Shown here: positions 10,490 to 22,541 of the stretch, in pieces
Position numbering within the stretch: position 1 is the stretch's first letter
Layout: each line of letters starts with the position of its first letter
NCBI RefSeq assembly: GCF_000143415.4
Contig: NW_003314301.1
Span: 1,610,314-1,674,313 of the forward strand
Source: Selaginella moellendorffii
Taxonomy: Eukaryota; Streptophyta; Lycopodiopsida; Selaginellales; Selaginellaceae
DNA: 64,000 nucleotides
Direction of reading: 5' to 3'
The notes under the pieces: generated by a model
What the model was told of the DNA's origin: nothing
The model's database searches: none
Seen by the model: the letters and a program-made list of their open reading frames with translations, nothing else
Position numbers and translations under genes: made by a program

Positions 10490-12638
10490 CTAGTGACTCG
10501 GAGGAGAGGTGAACACCAGGGATGCATTCGTTCCTCCAAAGCCAAATGAATTTGACAAGACTGCGTGAATGGACATAGCCTTTGTAGAGCCGATGGGTAC
10601 AAAGCCGTCGTGGAAAACCCGATCGGGTAGAATCAGATTCAAAGTTGGCGGAGCTTGCCCCTGAGAAAAAATTTCACGACGAACGTAAGGTTACATGGCG
10701 GCTGGCGAACTAAGGTACAGGCTTACGTGATGTAGCGCCAAAACTGAGAAGATCGCCTCCACGGCTCCAGCAGCCCCTAGGAGGTGTCCAGTGGCTCCCT
10801 GCAAACCAATATAAATGAAGCTCAGCGGAGTCCCAGAAGCGCCATACCTTGGTCGAGGAAAACGCAAGGTTTCCAGTTACTGCATGCTCCTTAAATACAG
10901 TTTTGATGGCCACAGCCTCAACTTTGTCACCTATGCTTCAAATCAACAAGCTTTAAAAGAGCAGCAGGAATCTTTGTCATACCTCGCGGAGTCGATGTTG
11001 CGTGAGCATTGACATAATCGATTTCATTGGGTTTCAGTCCGGACTAACATGAAGTCGAGGTTAGATCTGGGTTTCGCTAACAAGAACGAAAGCTCACTTG
11101 CTGCAAAGCTCGATTCATAGCCAGAACAGCTCCTTTCCCATCTTCAGACGGTTGAGTGATGTGGTGGCCGTCACCTGGAAAACACAATATGTTAGCAACA
11201 GCATAACCATAGTGACGAGGTACCCGACATCCCATATCCACGGATTTCCGCGTACATTTTTGCTCCTCGTCTTTTTGCATGCTCATATTCCTAGAAACAA
11301 ATCAGAAGTTTTTTTCTCAATACAAATCTTACCTCAAGAATCATAATGCCCGCGCCTTCTCCAATCCTATACTTACACAAGTTAGCCTCAAACACAGAAA
11401 CATCCGCACTCACTTACACAAAACCTTCACGATCACTGTCGAATGGCCGTGAAGCACGTTCGGGACATGCGTTGAATCTAGTGCTTAGCGCCTTTGCTCT
11501 GGGCAAGATAAAAGAATAGAAAAGCATTATATATAATGTCACTAAGAAAACGATTGCAAACACCTGCAAACCTGGAAAAGCCCGCTAGTGAAAGCGCATC
11601 GATGCTGGCCTCCGTTCCACCTGCAATCATAACATCTGCATCTCCGAATCGAACCATTCTGAATGCATCTCCAATTGAATGAGCACCACTCGCGCATGCA
11701 GTTACTGCCGCATGGTTGGGCCCCTGACAAGAAAAATAGTTTTCATACGCACAGGGACTAAAGATCTTTCGTCCCACCTTCAGCTTATACTTTATGCTAA
11801 CATTTCCCGCGGCCATGTTTATCAAGATGCGAGGAACGAAATAAGGACTTAATCTGTTACTCCGCTGGCGGCATACAAACAAGGTAGGCACAAACAAAAC
11901 CGATGGAAAAACTCACATAATCACGAATGAGCTGGGCCGCCTCCAAAACATCAGTTATACACCCGATGCCACCACCTATTGCCACACCCTAGAGAATTAA
12001 GACACAACCATTACGTTCTTCTCAATGCTTTAGATGAAGAAAAAAGAAATCGCGCGTAAAAAGAAAAAGCTACCGTTCTTTCGCTGGCCTCATCACTCTC
12101 GGAAGGATTCCAATCCGCGTCAGAAAGAGCCTCAGCAGCAGCACACATTGCGTAAGCAATGAAGGGAGCAAACTTCTGCTCAGTAGAAGAGCGGAAAAAA
12201 AAAAAAAAAAGCGTTATCAAAGTATGAACTCGAAATTCCAGAAGCCTACCTTCTCGGACATCCACAGATTTGCTTTGAAATCCCCGAGCCCCGTGCCGTA
12301 GGGAACAGCAGCCACGACTTGAGAAGGAAGATTATTCATTGCCGCGGCGCGAATCGTTTCATCTTCGTGTTCCAGCCTCAAATCGTCTTGTTTGAGCGCG
12401 CGCACACCACATTTACGGTTGAGAAGCCTCTCCCAAGCGTAATCTATCCCGCATCCCAGCGGCGATACCAATCCCAATCCTGCTCGAAACAGTTTTCCAT
12501 CGATTCTCTTGCCGCCGGATCCTTACCCGTAACAACGACGCGCCGCTGCGAGAGGATCGGAGGCTCTCCAAAATCCTTGATCGACGAGGACACAGTGCTC
12601 GCGGCTCTCGCGCGCTTCACGGAGAGGAACCTCCGCAT
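10490..12638 (-). CDS. mtKAS: Mitochondrial 3-oxoacyl-ACP synthase (KAS)
   Basis: This multi-exon gene begins at ATG 12638 with an Arg/Ser-rich presequence ([19 protein letters not shown]) fitting mitochondrial targeting. Exons give [105 protein letters not shown] (with the nucleophilic Cys), [56 protein letters not shown] (catalytic His), [20 protein letters not shown] (second His) and [15 protein letters not shown]. The stop is at 10490-10492. This is the full beta-ketoacyl synthase fold with the Cys-His-His triad. It performs the condensing step of mitochondrial type II fatty acid synthesis, which supplies octanoate for lipoate. The start lies only 80 bp from the stop codon of the next gene on the same strand. 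One intron has a long T tract at 12198-12213. Confidence 0.92.
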
Positions 12639-12718
12639 TCCCGAGCCCTAAACCCTAAGCCCCAGGACACGTGGCATCAGCTTCTTGAAACACATGGCTA
12701 AAGTATAGCCGTTGAGTT

Positions 12719-14666
12719 TCAAAGCTGGATCTTTGATAGATAGTAAGGCAAGCCCATCTCTTGCAAGGGGATGCCCAACGCCGCTAGTTTAACCTCGAAA
12801 GCCTTGACGATAGAATCGTGTGCCTGGAAGAATTTGCGAAGAATGAGAAGAGTTGTCCTACAAAGAATTAAAGCTCGTTACCTTTGTAACTCTTCCAAGC
12901 TCGTAATAGAGAGACTTGATTTGCTGGTTCTTGGTTTCTAACACCTTGTCAAACTTGTAGTCCACTTTACCGGGTTGGAGTTTCCCGGCGAGTGATTCAC
13001 CAAGTTGAGCCTCCTGAAAATTTATAAAATGAGAGAGATCACTAAAAGATGTAGATCAAGTACCTTCTTTTCCAGTTGTTCTTGGACAACATGGAGCTTC
13101 TTTTCCAAGAGCATGCTCTTAAGGCCACACTTCTGTTGGACATCGAAAATGCAAGACTCGAACCTGGCGTAGAGATCGTCTTTATCTTCTTGAACCTGGA
13201 GAGGGGAGTATAAGTTCGTCATGACGAAGTATTGCTTGCTTTGCCTTGTCCATTTTCTCTTGTAGGCTCCGGTACTGCCATTCAAGATGTTTTATCTGTT
13301 CGAGGGTGTCGGCGTAATGAACTCTCAGCTGTTGGAGCGCTTGTCTATCCTGGTTGAAGTTCAAGAGCTAAAAGTCCTCCACCAAAGATTAAAAAATTAC
13401 CTTTTCCAAGACTTGAATGTGCTTGCGAAGTACATCCAGTTCTTTCAGGGCCTTCGTCAGGGGCTCCATTGAATGCTTATTTTCCTGAGCAATCTCGTAC
13501 ATGAATTTCTCGTTTGCTTGCTCTTTCTTCTTCATGTCTGTAATGTCTTCCTACAGGCAAAGAAGCGGCAATTATAGCGAATACGACAGCTTGACGAGAT
13601 GTTTGGTACCTTGAGCGTCTTGATGAGATCTAAGTTGTTCTGCGTGATGTCATTGTAGTAGAATTTAATATCCGCAAAGGCTTTTTCGTGCTTCTTCATG
13701 AGCTCAATAATATGCTGATTTTTTCGTTCTTCGATCTCATGAACTTCCTGCTTCTTTCGGAGTTCCGAGTCCTCCTCGATTTTCTTGCACTGCACACGTA
13801 GACAGAGTGAGCAAGCACCTGATCAAACCGCACTCACCGACTTTTCTTTCATTACTCTGAACCAAGTCCTTAGCCTTCGCGTCATACTCTTGCCTGATCA
13901 TGCTAATTTCTTTAGCGTGATCCTGATTGCACACCGCTCAGCCACAACAAAAAAAAAAAAAAAACATTTTGAATTGCGCTACTCACCAGCTTGAGCTGTC
14001 TGATCGTATCTTCGTATCCAAGCTCCACCTCCCTGATCTTAGATTTTAAAAGACGCTGTTCATCCCTACAAAAGTCCGACCCTTTACGAGATATGATATG
14101 CAACGCGTTTTTTTCACACAAAAGAAACCTTACAAGAGCTGATGCTCTCGCGTTGCGGCTTGTTCAGCAAACAGCTTCAACGCGATCTCATTGTCACCTT
14201 TCACTGCCCCTATGATACCTTGCTGCTCGTACTGAAGATGTCTGGTCTTTTGATTGAAAACCTGGGAGAAAAAAAAAGAAAAAAAAGAGATAGAATCATC
14301 CAGAGAATAGTCATCCTCTCCCTACCTGCATTTGCACCCGATGCCTTTCCTCGATGCCCTGGATGTCATGATCTTTAATGAACAGCTCCGCTTTGCATTG
14401 GTCAACTTCCTTCTTTTTGAGTTCATAGAATGTGTTGAGCTTGTCCTGGAAACATAAGGTGTTTACAAAGTTAGAACACGACAGCGGAAGGAAGAAAAGT
14501 GTCGAGGAAGTATACTTACACGCTCAATCTGGACACGGTTGCGTGCCCGTTCCTCCTTTTCCTTTTCGGCATTTAGAGCACGAATTTTGCCTTCGAGCTC
14601 CTGTGTGCTGGGGGCAGCAGGAGCCTCTTCCACAGCCGGCGCGTGCTCCTTACCTTTGGGCGCCAT
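12719..14666 (-). CDS. DRC4: Dynein regulatory complex subunit 4 / GAS8 homologue
   Basis: This is a many-exon gene with ATG at 14666 and stop at 12719-12721. It begins [16 protein letters not shown] and [19 protein letters not shown], then is almost wholly coiled coil: [114 protein letters not shown] and [14 protein letters not shown]. The FADIKxYYNDIT..NL.LIK and [10 protein letters not shown] blocks are diagnostic of DRC4/GAS8/trypanin. The protein belongs to the nexin-dynein regulatory complex of motile axonemes. In land plants such a gene makes sense only where sperm are flagellated, which supports the lycophyte assignment. Expression is expected in male gametophytes. Confidence 0.9.
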
Positions 14667-14801
14667 GGAATGCTAAACTGCAAAACCTACGAGTGTTGCT
14701 TGAGAGCTCATCCCCAAGCAACGTGGCCGGCTGAAGCTGATGTGGCCAATACAGTTATGTGTCTTTTTCCGAGAACAAAGGAAGAAAAGAGCAGACTTAC
14801 A

Positions 14802-17800
14802 TTAAAGCATTCGAGCGACTTGCTCGTACAGATCGTGCGGCCAATTTCTGGGCACGGTGTTTGCAACAAAGTTGGCGATCTGCGCAGACAAAACTGTTAA
14901 TCGTTTCGCGAAAGCAAGAAACTGGTTTACCTTAGCCTTGAGAGTACGCATATGGCCATCTCTATCGGGAACATTATCAAGGCAGATCAAAGCCGCCTTG
15001 AGAAGATCAGGCACACAAGCTTGAACAGGAGGAGATATGCTTCTCAGGTCTTCGGCACTCTTTTCCGGTGTCCATGGAGTCAGTGGAAGAAATGACAGCC
15101 TGGGAAGCTCAGCGATCGCGTCCGGATATCTCCCCAGGCGAAACAGTTTGTGGAACGCTACGATTCCTTCAAGTTGCCGGAAGGAAACTTGCTGCTCTGT
15201 TACTTGTTCAGCCTCTCGCGAGCTGCAAACTCATGAAATTGTTAGTAGCCAAAATCACGACCAAATGGCCGGTACCTTCCAGTTCCGCTTCCAGCTTGCT
15301 TTTTGTAAGTCTCCGCAATGTCGTTCCCAGCAAGGATAAGGCCTGCAACTTTGGCCTCTCCATCTGCACGGCCAGTGGCCAGTGCGCAGATTGCCTCAGA
15401 AAGCCTGCGAGTTACTATTTCTAGAGCCATTGCAAAGGCTCCAACACGTTTCAGCAATTCGATAGCCTGGAACAAAATTTAAAAATCAATACAGACTCGA
15501 CGAATTGCTACTTTACCTTCTCGTAAAGGCCTGACTCTTGAGCATGTCGTGCAGCTTCAAGTAACATCTGCTGCTGCATAGTGGGATCGGGCAAAAACCT
15601 TCTCAACGCACCTTCCGACCCGATGCCGTTTGAGCCTAGCAGAAGTGCAATACCACCATCTCTTAGAAGAAGCTCGATGAGTAGCTGCTTCAACATCATG
15701 TTCCTTTGCCTCTGCTGATCATTACTGTTCTGTCCGCTCCAGGAAATAGCGCCACCTCCAATGGCAGCAGCAGCCTGAACGTAGTACTCCAAAGCCGTCG
15801 CAAGGTTGTTTTGCCGGACATATGAAAGTCCATAGTGTCGGATGATGCTTGTGATTTCTCCAACCGGACTCATTGTTCCAGGCTTTGCTTTGTTCGACGC
15901 GCCTTCTGAAAGGACACCATGATCTGCCAAAGCAATGGCTATATGCACACCGTCTATATGGTCCCCGTCGTTGCTGATCTCTCTTGTAAGATAAAGGATG
16001 GCCGCCTGGAGTTGTAAGCTTAATAGCAGAACGTAAGGATAGACCAAAGGATCTTTGCCGTTCTTAGTATAGTACGATGGCTCGAATTTGGTCAGGTAGT
16101 TCTGCAAATCCTCCAAAGTATAAGGTACTAATCCATCTTGGGGTCCTGGACAGCAGTCCCGAGTAATAGAAAGCATAAACCACATAAAGTCCTCGATCGT
16201 AGTGAATAGCACAGGAATGTCCCGTAGAAGACGTTCAGCTTGCTGCCGGCTACCGGAAAGAACAGCATATAGAAGCATCTTCTTCTTATCGTATCCAGCA
16301 CGACCTGGCCTGTCCCCAATCCGTGCCATTTTTTCACATTCCTCAAAGGCGGCCGTTGCAGTAGCAGAAGATACTGCTCCTCCCGTGGCGATCCACTCCG
16401 TAAGCTGCAAGTTTGCTAATCAGTAGCAGCGCAATAGAACGTTAAACGTACCAGTGGAGCATACGAACGGCTAGCTCTAGACGACTGCGCCACAAGTTTG
16501 GCTTCCTCATAATAACCAGATCGGAGGCAAAAATAAATCTGCAAAACCAGTCACACAATAATCTGCTCAGTTGTTCGAACTAATTGCTTTAGCAGTACCT
16601 GGTACCAAGTAGTATCAATTGGCGGTTGCCTATGTGTATCAGTAGCATCGAAGTCTAACAAACCATAATCTCTTAGCCGGACCTAAAGAAACTCAAACAC
16701 GTCAGGTAATCTTTTGACACAACTTAAGAAGATACGCACGCGCAAAAAAGCTCGTACACGTTGTAAGTTTCCAGTAGATCCTCCAAGTGCTGCCTGTTAG
16801 AATCCGTAAGCAAACATTACGTTCTTGCAACAGATCAAAGGTCACCTGAGCAGCATGGCTTTGTATTGTGTCCAGCATATACTTTTCATGACCAGCTTCC
16901 AAATGGCGGCGGGCACCAAAAACCATTTTCATCTTTCTACTAAGATGAGATGGATATTCGAAGTCCTCACCTAAAAGAGACTGACAACGCGGACAAATGT
17001 AAGAATGCTTCAGTTCTAAAGGAACCGCATACCTGAAGGAGATACCAGATTTTGGCCATGTTCACAGATTTTGTACCCATTTTCTCATCAGCAAACGCCA
17101 AAAACGTGTCTTTCAGAGTGCTCGCAACCTGCAAAACATTACAAGAAAGATAACGTTGCACACCAAAAAATGTTGCATACATACCTTGAATGGTTCACTT
17201 CGTTCTCTTGCAGCATTAAGCTTCGCAACTGCTTCAGCGTACCCCGCAGCCTTTGCATTCACCACTTGCGACGGAGTTGATAGAAACGGGTTTGGTGCGC
17301 GCATATCAGGCAAAGCCTTCACCGCAGAAGAGTCGAGAACACCAGAAACACGACTGGCTTGTTTCCCGGGAGTGCCAGAAGAAAGTGGCAATCGACTCAA
17401 GCTATTCAAAAACTCACGCTTCTCTTTTTGCCAGTCATCCTGTAGAAAGTTCCGTCAGATAGCGAATACTAAAACACGACGTACTTCCAGTGACTTCATC
17501 ATGTAGTCATCGAAACTTCGAACGTTGTCTCTTTGAGAATTCAAAATCGCTGTAAGCATTGACATTTCATGCACCTAAGGCAAGAAAAAGAAACTGTGAA
17601 AAATCAGAAAGAAATCCAGTAGACCACACCTGCTGTAGATACTCCTCCACGGTCGTCGCTTCCACAGGAAAAACATCTTCGAAGCTTGTCTATGGAGAGA
17701 AAGAAAAGAAAAACAATCAGCTCTAAACGAAAAGTCTCAGTCGCCAAACCTTGAGCTCAAACGCCTTTAACTCTCTCGCAAGTTGATCGGCATTTATGCC

Positions 17801-18124
17801 TTCTCTCGCTAGTAATCTATAGCAACACCCAAGCCGCTAAACCAGAAAAGAAAAATTCCCGCTTACCGAGTAGCGGCAATAGATTGGCCAGTGGCATCGT
17901 AGCGATTCGTCCGGGCCTTAAGCTGGCGCGAGAGAGACTCTAGCTGATCCAAGCTCCTCTGTGCAAGCAAGAGAGAAGCCCCGAGAATCAAAATGCAGGC
18001 CACAAACGCAAAGATTTCTTGCCTGGAGCGGTGGAAATGGCGCCGCCGGCGCGGCAGATTGCAGCAGCTGCGACGAGTTCTGGAGAAGATCCGCCCAGCT
18101 GCGCATGTCCTGAGAACCCCCCAT
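14802..18124 (-). CDS. NUP93: Nuclear pore complex protein NUP93 (Nic96 family)
   Basis: The gene has many short exons and introns, with ATG 18124 and stop at 14802-14804. The N-terminus reads MGGSQDMRSWADLLQNSSQ, then RSLDQLESLSRQLK, TSFEDVFPVEATTVEEYLQQ, HEMSMLTAILNSQRDNVRSF and DWQKEKREFLNSLSRLPLSS. The long central exon at 15508-16410 has the Nic96 helical solenoid (GRAGYDKKKMLLYAVLSGS, YTLEDLQNYLTKFEPSYY, VGEITSIIRHYGLSYVRQN). The C-terminus ends with ANFVANTVPRNWPHDLY. NUP93 is a linker nucleoporin of the inner ring. The order and length (about 850 residues) match plant NUP93. It lies 135 bp upstream of DRC4 and 72 bp downstream of the DUF3527 gene. Confidence 0.92.
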
Positions 18125-18196
18125 CGCGAGCGATAAACCCTAATGCCGCAAACCCTTAAACAAATGTTACTTCTTATTACTTAGAACGAGGAACGA

Positions 18197-20554
18197 TCAC
18201 ACTCTCTCGACGAGAGACGAGGGCTCTGGACGACAGCCCAGGGAATAAACCCTGCGAATCTTTGGGAGGCCAGTGAGCGTCATAGCCTCCTGGAACGAAG
18301 AGCCGCGGAGAAGAAGCCTCGGGACAAAGTTCTTCTTTGACGAGTTTTTGGCCACTTCCACCGCGCCTTTGTTGCTTTCGTTCTCGTCTTTGGAACGTCC
18401 CAGCTTTAGCGGCTTCTTTCGACTGTGGAGCAAAGCCACGGCGGTTCCAAACGCTTGGAGCGTCGACAATGGCTGCTGGAAGCTCACAGAGAATGTATCG
18501 TCGTCATAGAGTGGCGACAATCTGAGAGCTACCTCGTGTTTCTTTGCCTGGCAAACAAACACAAAACTTGAGCCACCAAAGAAAAAAACAAGGCTTGTTT
18601 CTGAGCTTACCTGGAGCACTACGTTGATCCCACTACTTTGCTCTTGAGCAGCCTTTGCCGAGCACCTCAAAGTTTGCTGGTTTTGGAGTAGAACCAATCC
18701 ACAGCCCAAGTCCCAGCTTCCACAGTCGCATTTTCCTCCACCCCTCCACCTTTCGAGCAAAGGCAGCGGACCGGGGAGTCCGTAAGCCGGGCAGCCATGC
18801 TCGCCGGCTGGGAGAACCACCGTAAGGCTCATCTTCTCGTAAGTTTCTTCGACCAAGCCGAGAGGATTGTTTCTCTTGAGCCTGCTCTCCCAGCTACTAA
18901 GTTGGCTGTTGGTGCTGTTCGATCGCTTCTTCACTCCGATCGGAACTCTCGTCACCACCGCCGCGACCTCCACAAAACTCGTCCGGCTGGAGAAGCTCCC
19001 TCCCGTCTCCGACCCTCTGAACGAGAAAGAGTCGCCTAGCTTTGAGCCTTCCTTTCTGTTGTGCTTGAGAAATCCAACCGAGGACCAGTGCTTTCCCGGT
19101 GTGCCAGACTTCTCCGCTACTCGAGGAGACTCGGACGAGCTGCTCGTGACACAACCGGGTGATTCGCTCGGCGTTGCGTCCCACGAAGAAAAGCTGAGCC
19201 TCCTGCTGGAGCTGACAGCAAGTTGCTGCCGGGGGCTGCTCATCGCTACTTGATCTTTCCCACGGGCCTCGAACAGCACAAAGTCCGAGTCCAAGTAATG
19301 TCTGTTCCTCCCGCCGCGATCCATCTCGGGAATCACAGTGCTGAAGATCTTCATCTTGCCGAGGACTTCCACCGCCGGCTTGTCTTTCTTTCCCCACTGC
19401 CTCCACCCCGATCGCTCTTTTCCCTTGCACTTGTACGAGGAAAACACGAACACCTGGTCACAAAGTTCCTGGTCCTCTGATATGTCCTGGCTTGCGGTCT
19501 TCGCGACGATCAACTCCTCTGTATCGTCCAGCCATAGGTTATAGCTGATGTCTCCATCTTTCGCTAGACACTGAAGAGACCCCTTGACGAACTTGGCCGG
19601 CATGATCGAAGAACTCCGCTGCTGCTTGATCGCAAAAGCTTGCTCGGGCAGTAAACGATGGCGGCTCGCTTTGGACGAAACCAGCACAAGCGACCGGCAT
19701 GCTACCTCGGGAATAAAACTCGCTGCTCTCGCTGTGAAACGCTGCCTTTGGAAGAATTCCAGTTCCTTCTTCGTATCCTTCCCAGCAGTAGTAGTGGATG
19801 ATGTCGATGATCCTTGGAAGACGTCGAAAGATTCGGCGCTTCTCGAGCCATTCCCGGAGGAATTCTTCTTCGATCCACTGTTTCGTCTCGAGACTTTCCT
19901 GTGAGCGTTGAAGAAATCAAACTTGCCAAAAACACTGCCAGCTGACTCGGTGCTCGGCGACGAGCATTCCACGAAAGTGTTTTCCAGCCTCCGCACTGTT
20001 CGTCGAAACCGGACGCTCCGCAACGCATCCAAGTCTCTTGGGTCGTCGTGATGCGAGCTTCTCTCATCGCTGCTCGCTACTGCCGAGTGAAAATCCGGTG
20101 AAGAGCTCGGGAGTGGCGATCGGAGCGTCGAGCTGATCATCGAGACGGGACTTGGCGGATGCCGGTGATCAAACACCGAGAAGGCGTTCGTCCTAGCACG
20201 ACGACCCAGCAGCATACCTTGGGCCCGATCACTACTCTCGCAGGAATTGCAGCTCATCCTGGTATCATCCTGCCTCAGCGCTTCCTCCGCCTCCACGAAC
20301 ACTTGGTCCTCGAGCCTGTCCAGGATTTGCAAGAGCTCCGAGCACGTCTCTCCTTGCGGCGAACACATGATGGCCGAGTTGAAATTCCTGAGGATGCGTG
20401 CAAACACGGACTGGTTGATCACGGGAGAGATCTCTTTCAGCAGCTTGTTGGCATTCTCCAGGCAGTGGATTTCCCCCAAGAACTTGCGCAAGCGATGCTC
20501 CTGGCTTTCTTCTTCTCGCAGCTCGGGCTTCTTACTCGGAGAAATCACTTCCAT
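18197..20554 (-). CDS. DUF3527-domain protein
   Basis: One open frame of 785 codons runs from ATG 20554. Recognised blocks include WLDDTEELIVAKTAS, DQVFVFSSYKCKGKERSGWR, EVLGKMKIFSTVIPEMD, SDFVLFEARG, a block near the end reading AGEHGCPAYGLPGPLPLLER with GGKCDCGSWDLGCGLVLL, and FQQPLSTLQAFGTAVALLHS. These define the plant DUF3527 family, whose function is unknown to me. The middle is serine-rich and low in complexity, probably disordered. Within the conserved C-terminal part, 18610-18548 has perfect GT and AG borders and exactly 63 bp without a stop. It reads as a Phe/Val/Ser-rich insert and is almost certainly an in-frame intron, giving a 764-residue spliced product. The gene is head of the compact minus-strand series. 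Confidence 0.85.
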   Translation of the reverse strand: MEVISPSKKPELREEESQEHRLRKFLGEIHCLENANKLLKEISPVINQSVFARILRNFNSAIMCSPQGETCSELLQILDRLEDQVFVEAEEALRQDDTRMSCNSCESSDRAQGMLLGRRARTNAFSVFDHRHPPSPVSMISSTLRSPLPSSSPDFHSAVASSDERSSHHDDPRDLDALRSVRFRRTVRRLENTFVECSSPSTESAGSVFGKFDFFNAHRKVSRRNSGSKKNSSGNGSRSAESFDVFQGSSTSSTTTAGKDTKKELEFFQRQRFTARAASFIPEVACRSLVLVSSKASRHRLLPEQAFAIKQQRSSSIMPAKFVKGSLQCLAKDGDISYNLWLDDTEELIVAKTASQDISEDQELCDQVFVFSSYKCKGKERSGWRQWGKKDKPAVEVLGKMKIFSTVIPEMDRGGRNRHYLDSDFVLFEARGKDQVAMSSPRQQLAVSSSRRLSFSSWDATPSESPGCVTSSSSESPRVAEKSGTPGKHWSSVGFLKHNRKEGSKLGDSFSFRGSETGGSFSSRTSFVEVAAVVTRVPIGVKKRSNSTNSQLSSWESRLKRNNPLGLVEETYEKMSLTVVLPAGEHGCPAYGLPGPLPLLERWRGGGKCDCGSWDLGCGLVLLQNQQTLRCSAKAAQEQSSGINVVLQVSSETSLVFFFGGSSFVFVCQAKKHEVALRLSPLYDDDTFSVSFQQPLSTLQAFGTAVALLHSRKKPLKLGRSKDENESNKGAVEVAKNSSKKNFVPRLLLRGSSFQEAMTLTGLPKIRRVYSLGCRPEPSSLVERV

Positions 20555-22169
20555 AGCCGGGCCTCAGCTCTCCCATTTGGCCCCCGAGAAGAAAAGCTCT
20601 GGATTTCCACGAATCATCGCTGCATCGCAATGGAAAGAGAGAAATTTTAGGACCGGTCTGGCAAGAATGTCGATCGAAACAGCTTCAGTGCAAGAAACTC
20701 GCTAACGGTAAGGGACGCCATACCTGATGATCACTGGATCGATCGGAAGAACAAACGCGGGCTCGCCATAGCTGCCTGGAAGTAAAATTTTCTCGATGGA
20801 GCTGGATCATCGGCGCCAGCGACAAGCCGGTATCGGCATTGCTGCGATCGATCGCTCGCTCGCTCGCTCGCTCGATCTACCCTTTTTCCCTTTCCCTCCC
20901 AAGCGTTTCTTGAATTCAGGGCAAGGTAAAAAATGCTTGTTACCGCGGAGGTAAAATCCGTGTCGTCGAGTAGAAACAGATATAAAAGTCAAGGTGAAAG
21001 TGAGCTTGACGGGCAGTGACGCGCAGGTAAGGCGGCAATTGACGGCGGCGTGGTTGGGGCGTGGTTGGTTATATTCCAGGACGCCGTGAAGAATCATTGG
21101 CTCCCGGGCATCACATGATAAAAGTGACCGCCCGTCAAGAAGTGAACGTTAAGCTTCTTCACGCCCGTCGGGGTGTCCTTGTAACGAATTTTTGGGCCGT
21201 ATGTGGCATCAAAGATTACGGATGTGGTACAGTATATTGGACCACGGTTAAATACAAGATCTATTTTGGCAGGATAGTTACCGCATTTACGAGCCTGATA
21301 TCTTGCACACGTGGCGATCTCCCGCCCGTCGACGCTGTTGCCCCAAGAAGTTAATGGGTAGCATCGCCAACTTTGAATGCCACAAGAAAGTTTTTAATGT
21401 TGGTGGAGGCTGAGAAGACTCGAAAGGTTTAAAGGAGTTTATTTAGATACGCATAGACTTCTTCCATTCTTCCATTGCGTCAAAGATTTTTGGCGTCACT
21501 TTGTCATATTGCGGGGCGGCGGGGACTGTGCGCGTTCGACTCCTCTCGCCAACACCGACTAAATTAAACAAATTTTCTTAAGGTCGTGGGGTCAATGGCC
21601 TGATTGATCATTGCATGCCTCGACCCTAGAAAAGAACCATGCAATTATATTATTTGCATCGTGGTGGATTCGAAGGTTAAAAAAACTCGGGATAGCAACT
21701 CTTCGGGAGCTTTAAATAAGGTTTTGGAGGGAATTTTTGATCATGGGCAATTTTCGCAGTCACGCAAAGTACCGGAGGCTGACCGGCATTTTTGGGTATT
21801 TGCAGAGTCAAAAGGATTAGACTATACCAGCGATTCAAAAAAATTTAAATCCTTACGTAGAGCTCGACCTATAATCTGAGACTGTAAGTACATACATTTT
21901 CAGCAAAGAAAGCTATCATACTGACCCACTGATCACTGGCTGCAAGAAAAGAGATCCATCATCCAATCCAAAAAATGCCCTTTGGGGCACATTTCCCGCT
22001 CCCTTTTCGTTTGAAACAAAGCTGCCGCTCAAATTCGAAAATTTTGTCCGGGAATCTTTCTGTTGGGCGCTGTGCATTTTAGGGCTGACAACGACGGCCA
22101 CGATCGACGGCTCTGATGGAAGCTCTGTTTCTAGGGCTTGCGAGCTAGGGCTAGGGCTCGAGAGGAGAA
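20555..22169. other. Intergenic, upstream of the DUF3527 gene; (CGCT)n microsatellite at 20846-20877
   Basis: This 1.6-kb interval lies between divergently transcribed genes. It contains a GATCG/CGCT simple repeat at 20846-20877, likely in the leader or promoter of the DUF3527 gene. I see no supported coding region; frames at 21061-21354 and 21604-21879 have no motif. Confidence 0.5.
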
Positions 22170-22541
22170 ATGCAAGCGCTGAGGGCCACCGTAGCTGTGG
22201 CGCGCAACGCCAGGCCATGGAACAAGGCGCAGATCCGTGAGATTCATCCGCGCGATGCCGAGGTAAGGAGCTTTTCGATCGATTGGAGATTGATCGCAAT
22301 TGCAGCTCTTGTCCCCGGATCCAGCCCTCGCTCCTTTCAAGAGCAATAAACCCACAGCGAAGAAGATGCAAATGGTGGGCGATGCTACAATTGTTTTGCT
22401 AGGACTGGGTAAGCACACCCATTTCGTTTTCTTCCAACTCTTGGAGCTTCTCAATGCCCTTCCTTTTTTTTTCCAGGCTTTCTCTACGAGATCCACTATC
22501 GATGGCAGAAGAAATGCGACGAAGCAAAGGAATCGACGTAA
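22170..22541 (+). CDS. 86-residue three-exon single-pass membrane protein, unknown
   Basis: This gene is too fragmented to appear as a long open frame. Exon 1 (22170-22262) begins MQALRATVAVARNARPWNKA. Exon 2 (about 22305-22409) follows a 42-bp GT-AG intron and encodes the linker and KMQMVGDATIVLLGLG. Exon 3 (about 22477-22541) begins FLYEIHYRWQKKCDEAKEST and stops with TAA. All junctions keep frame with consensus gtaag and cag borders and a T-tract before the last acceptor. The N-terminus is basic with no acidic residues, like a mitochondrial presequence or matrix tail. One hydrophobic helix (about residues 57-69) precedes a charged tail. It resembles small respiratory-complex or inner-membrane subunits in layout, but I cannot name a family. 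Confidence 0.65.
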
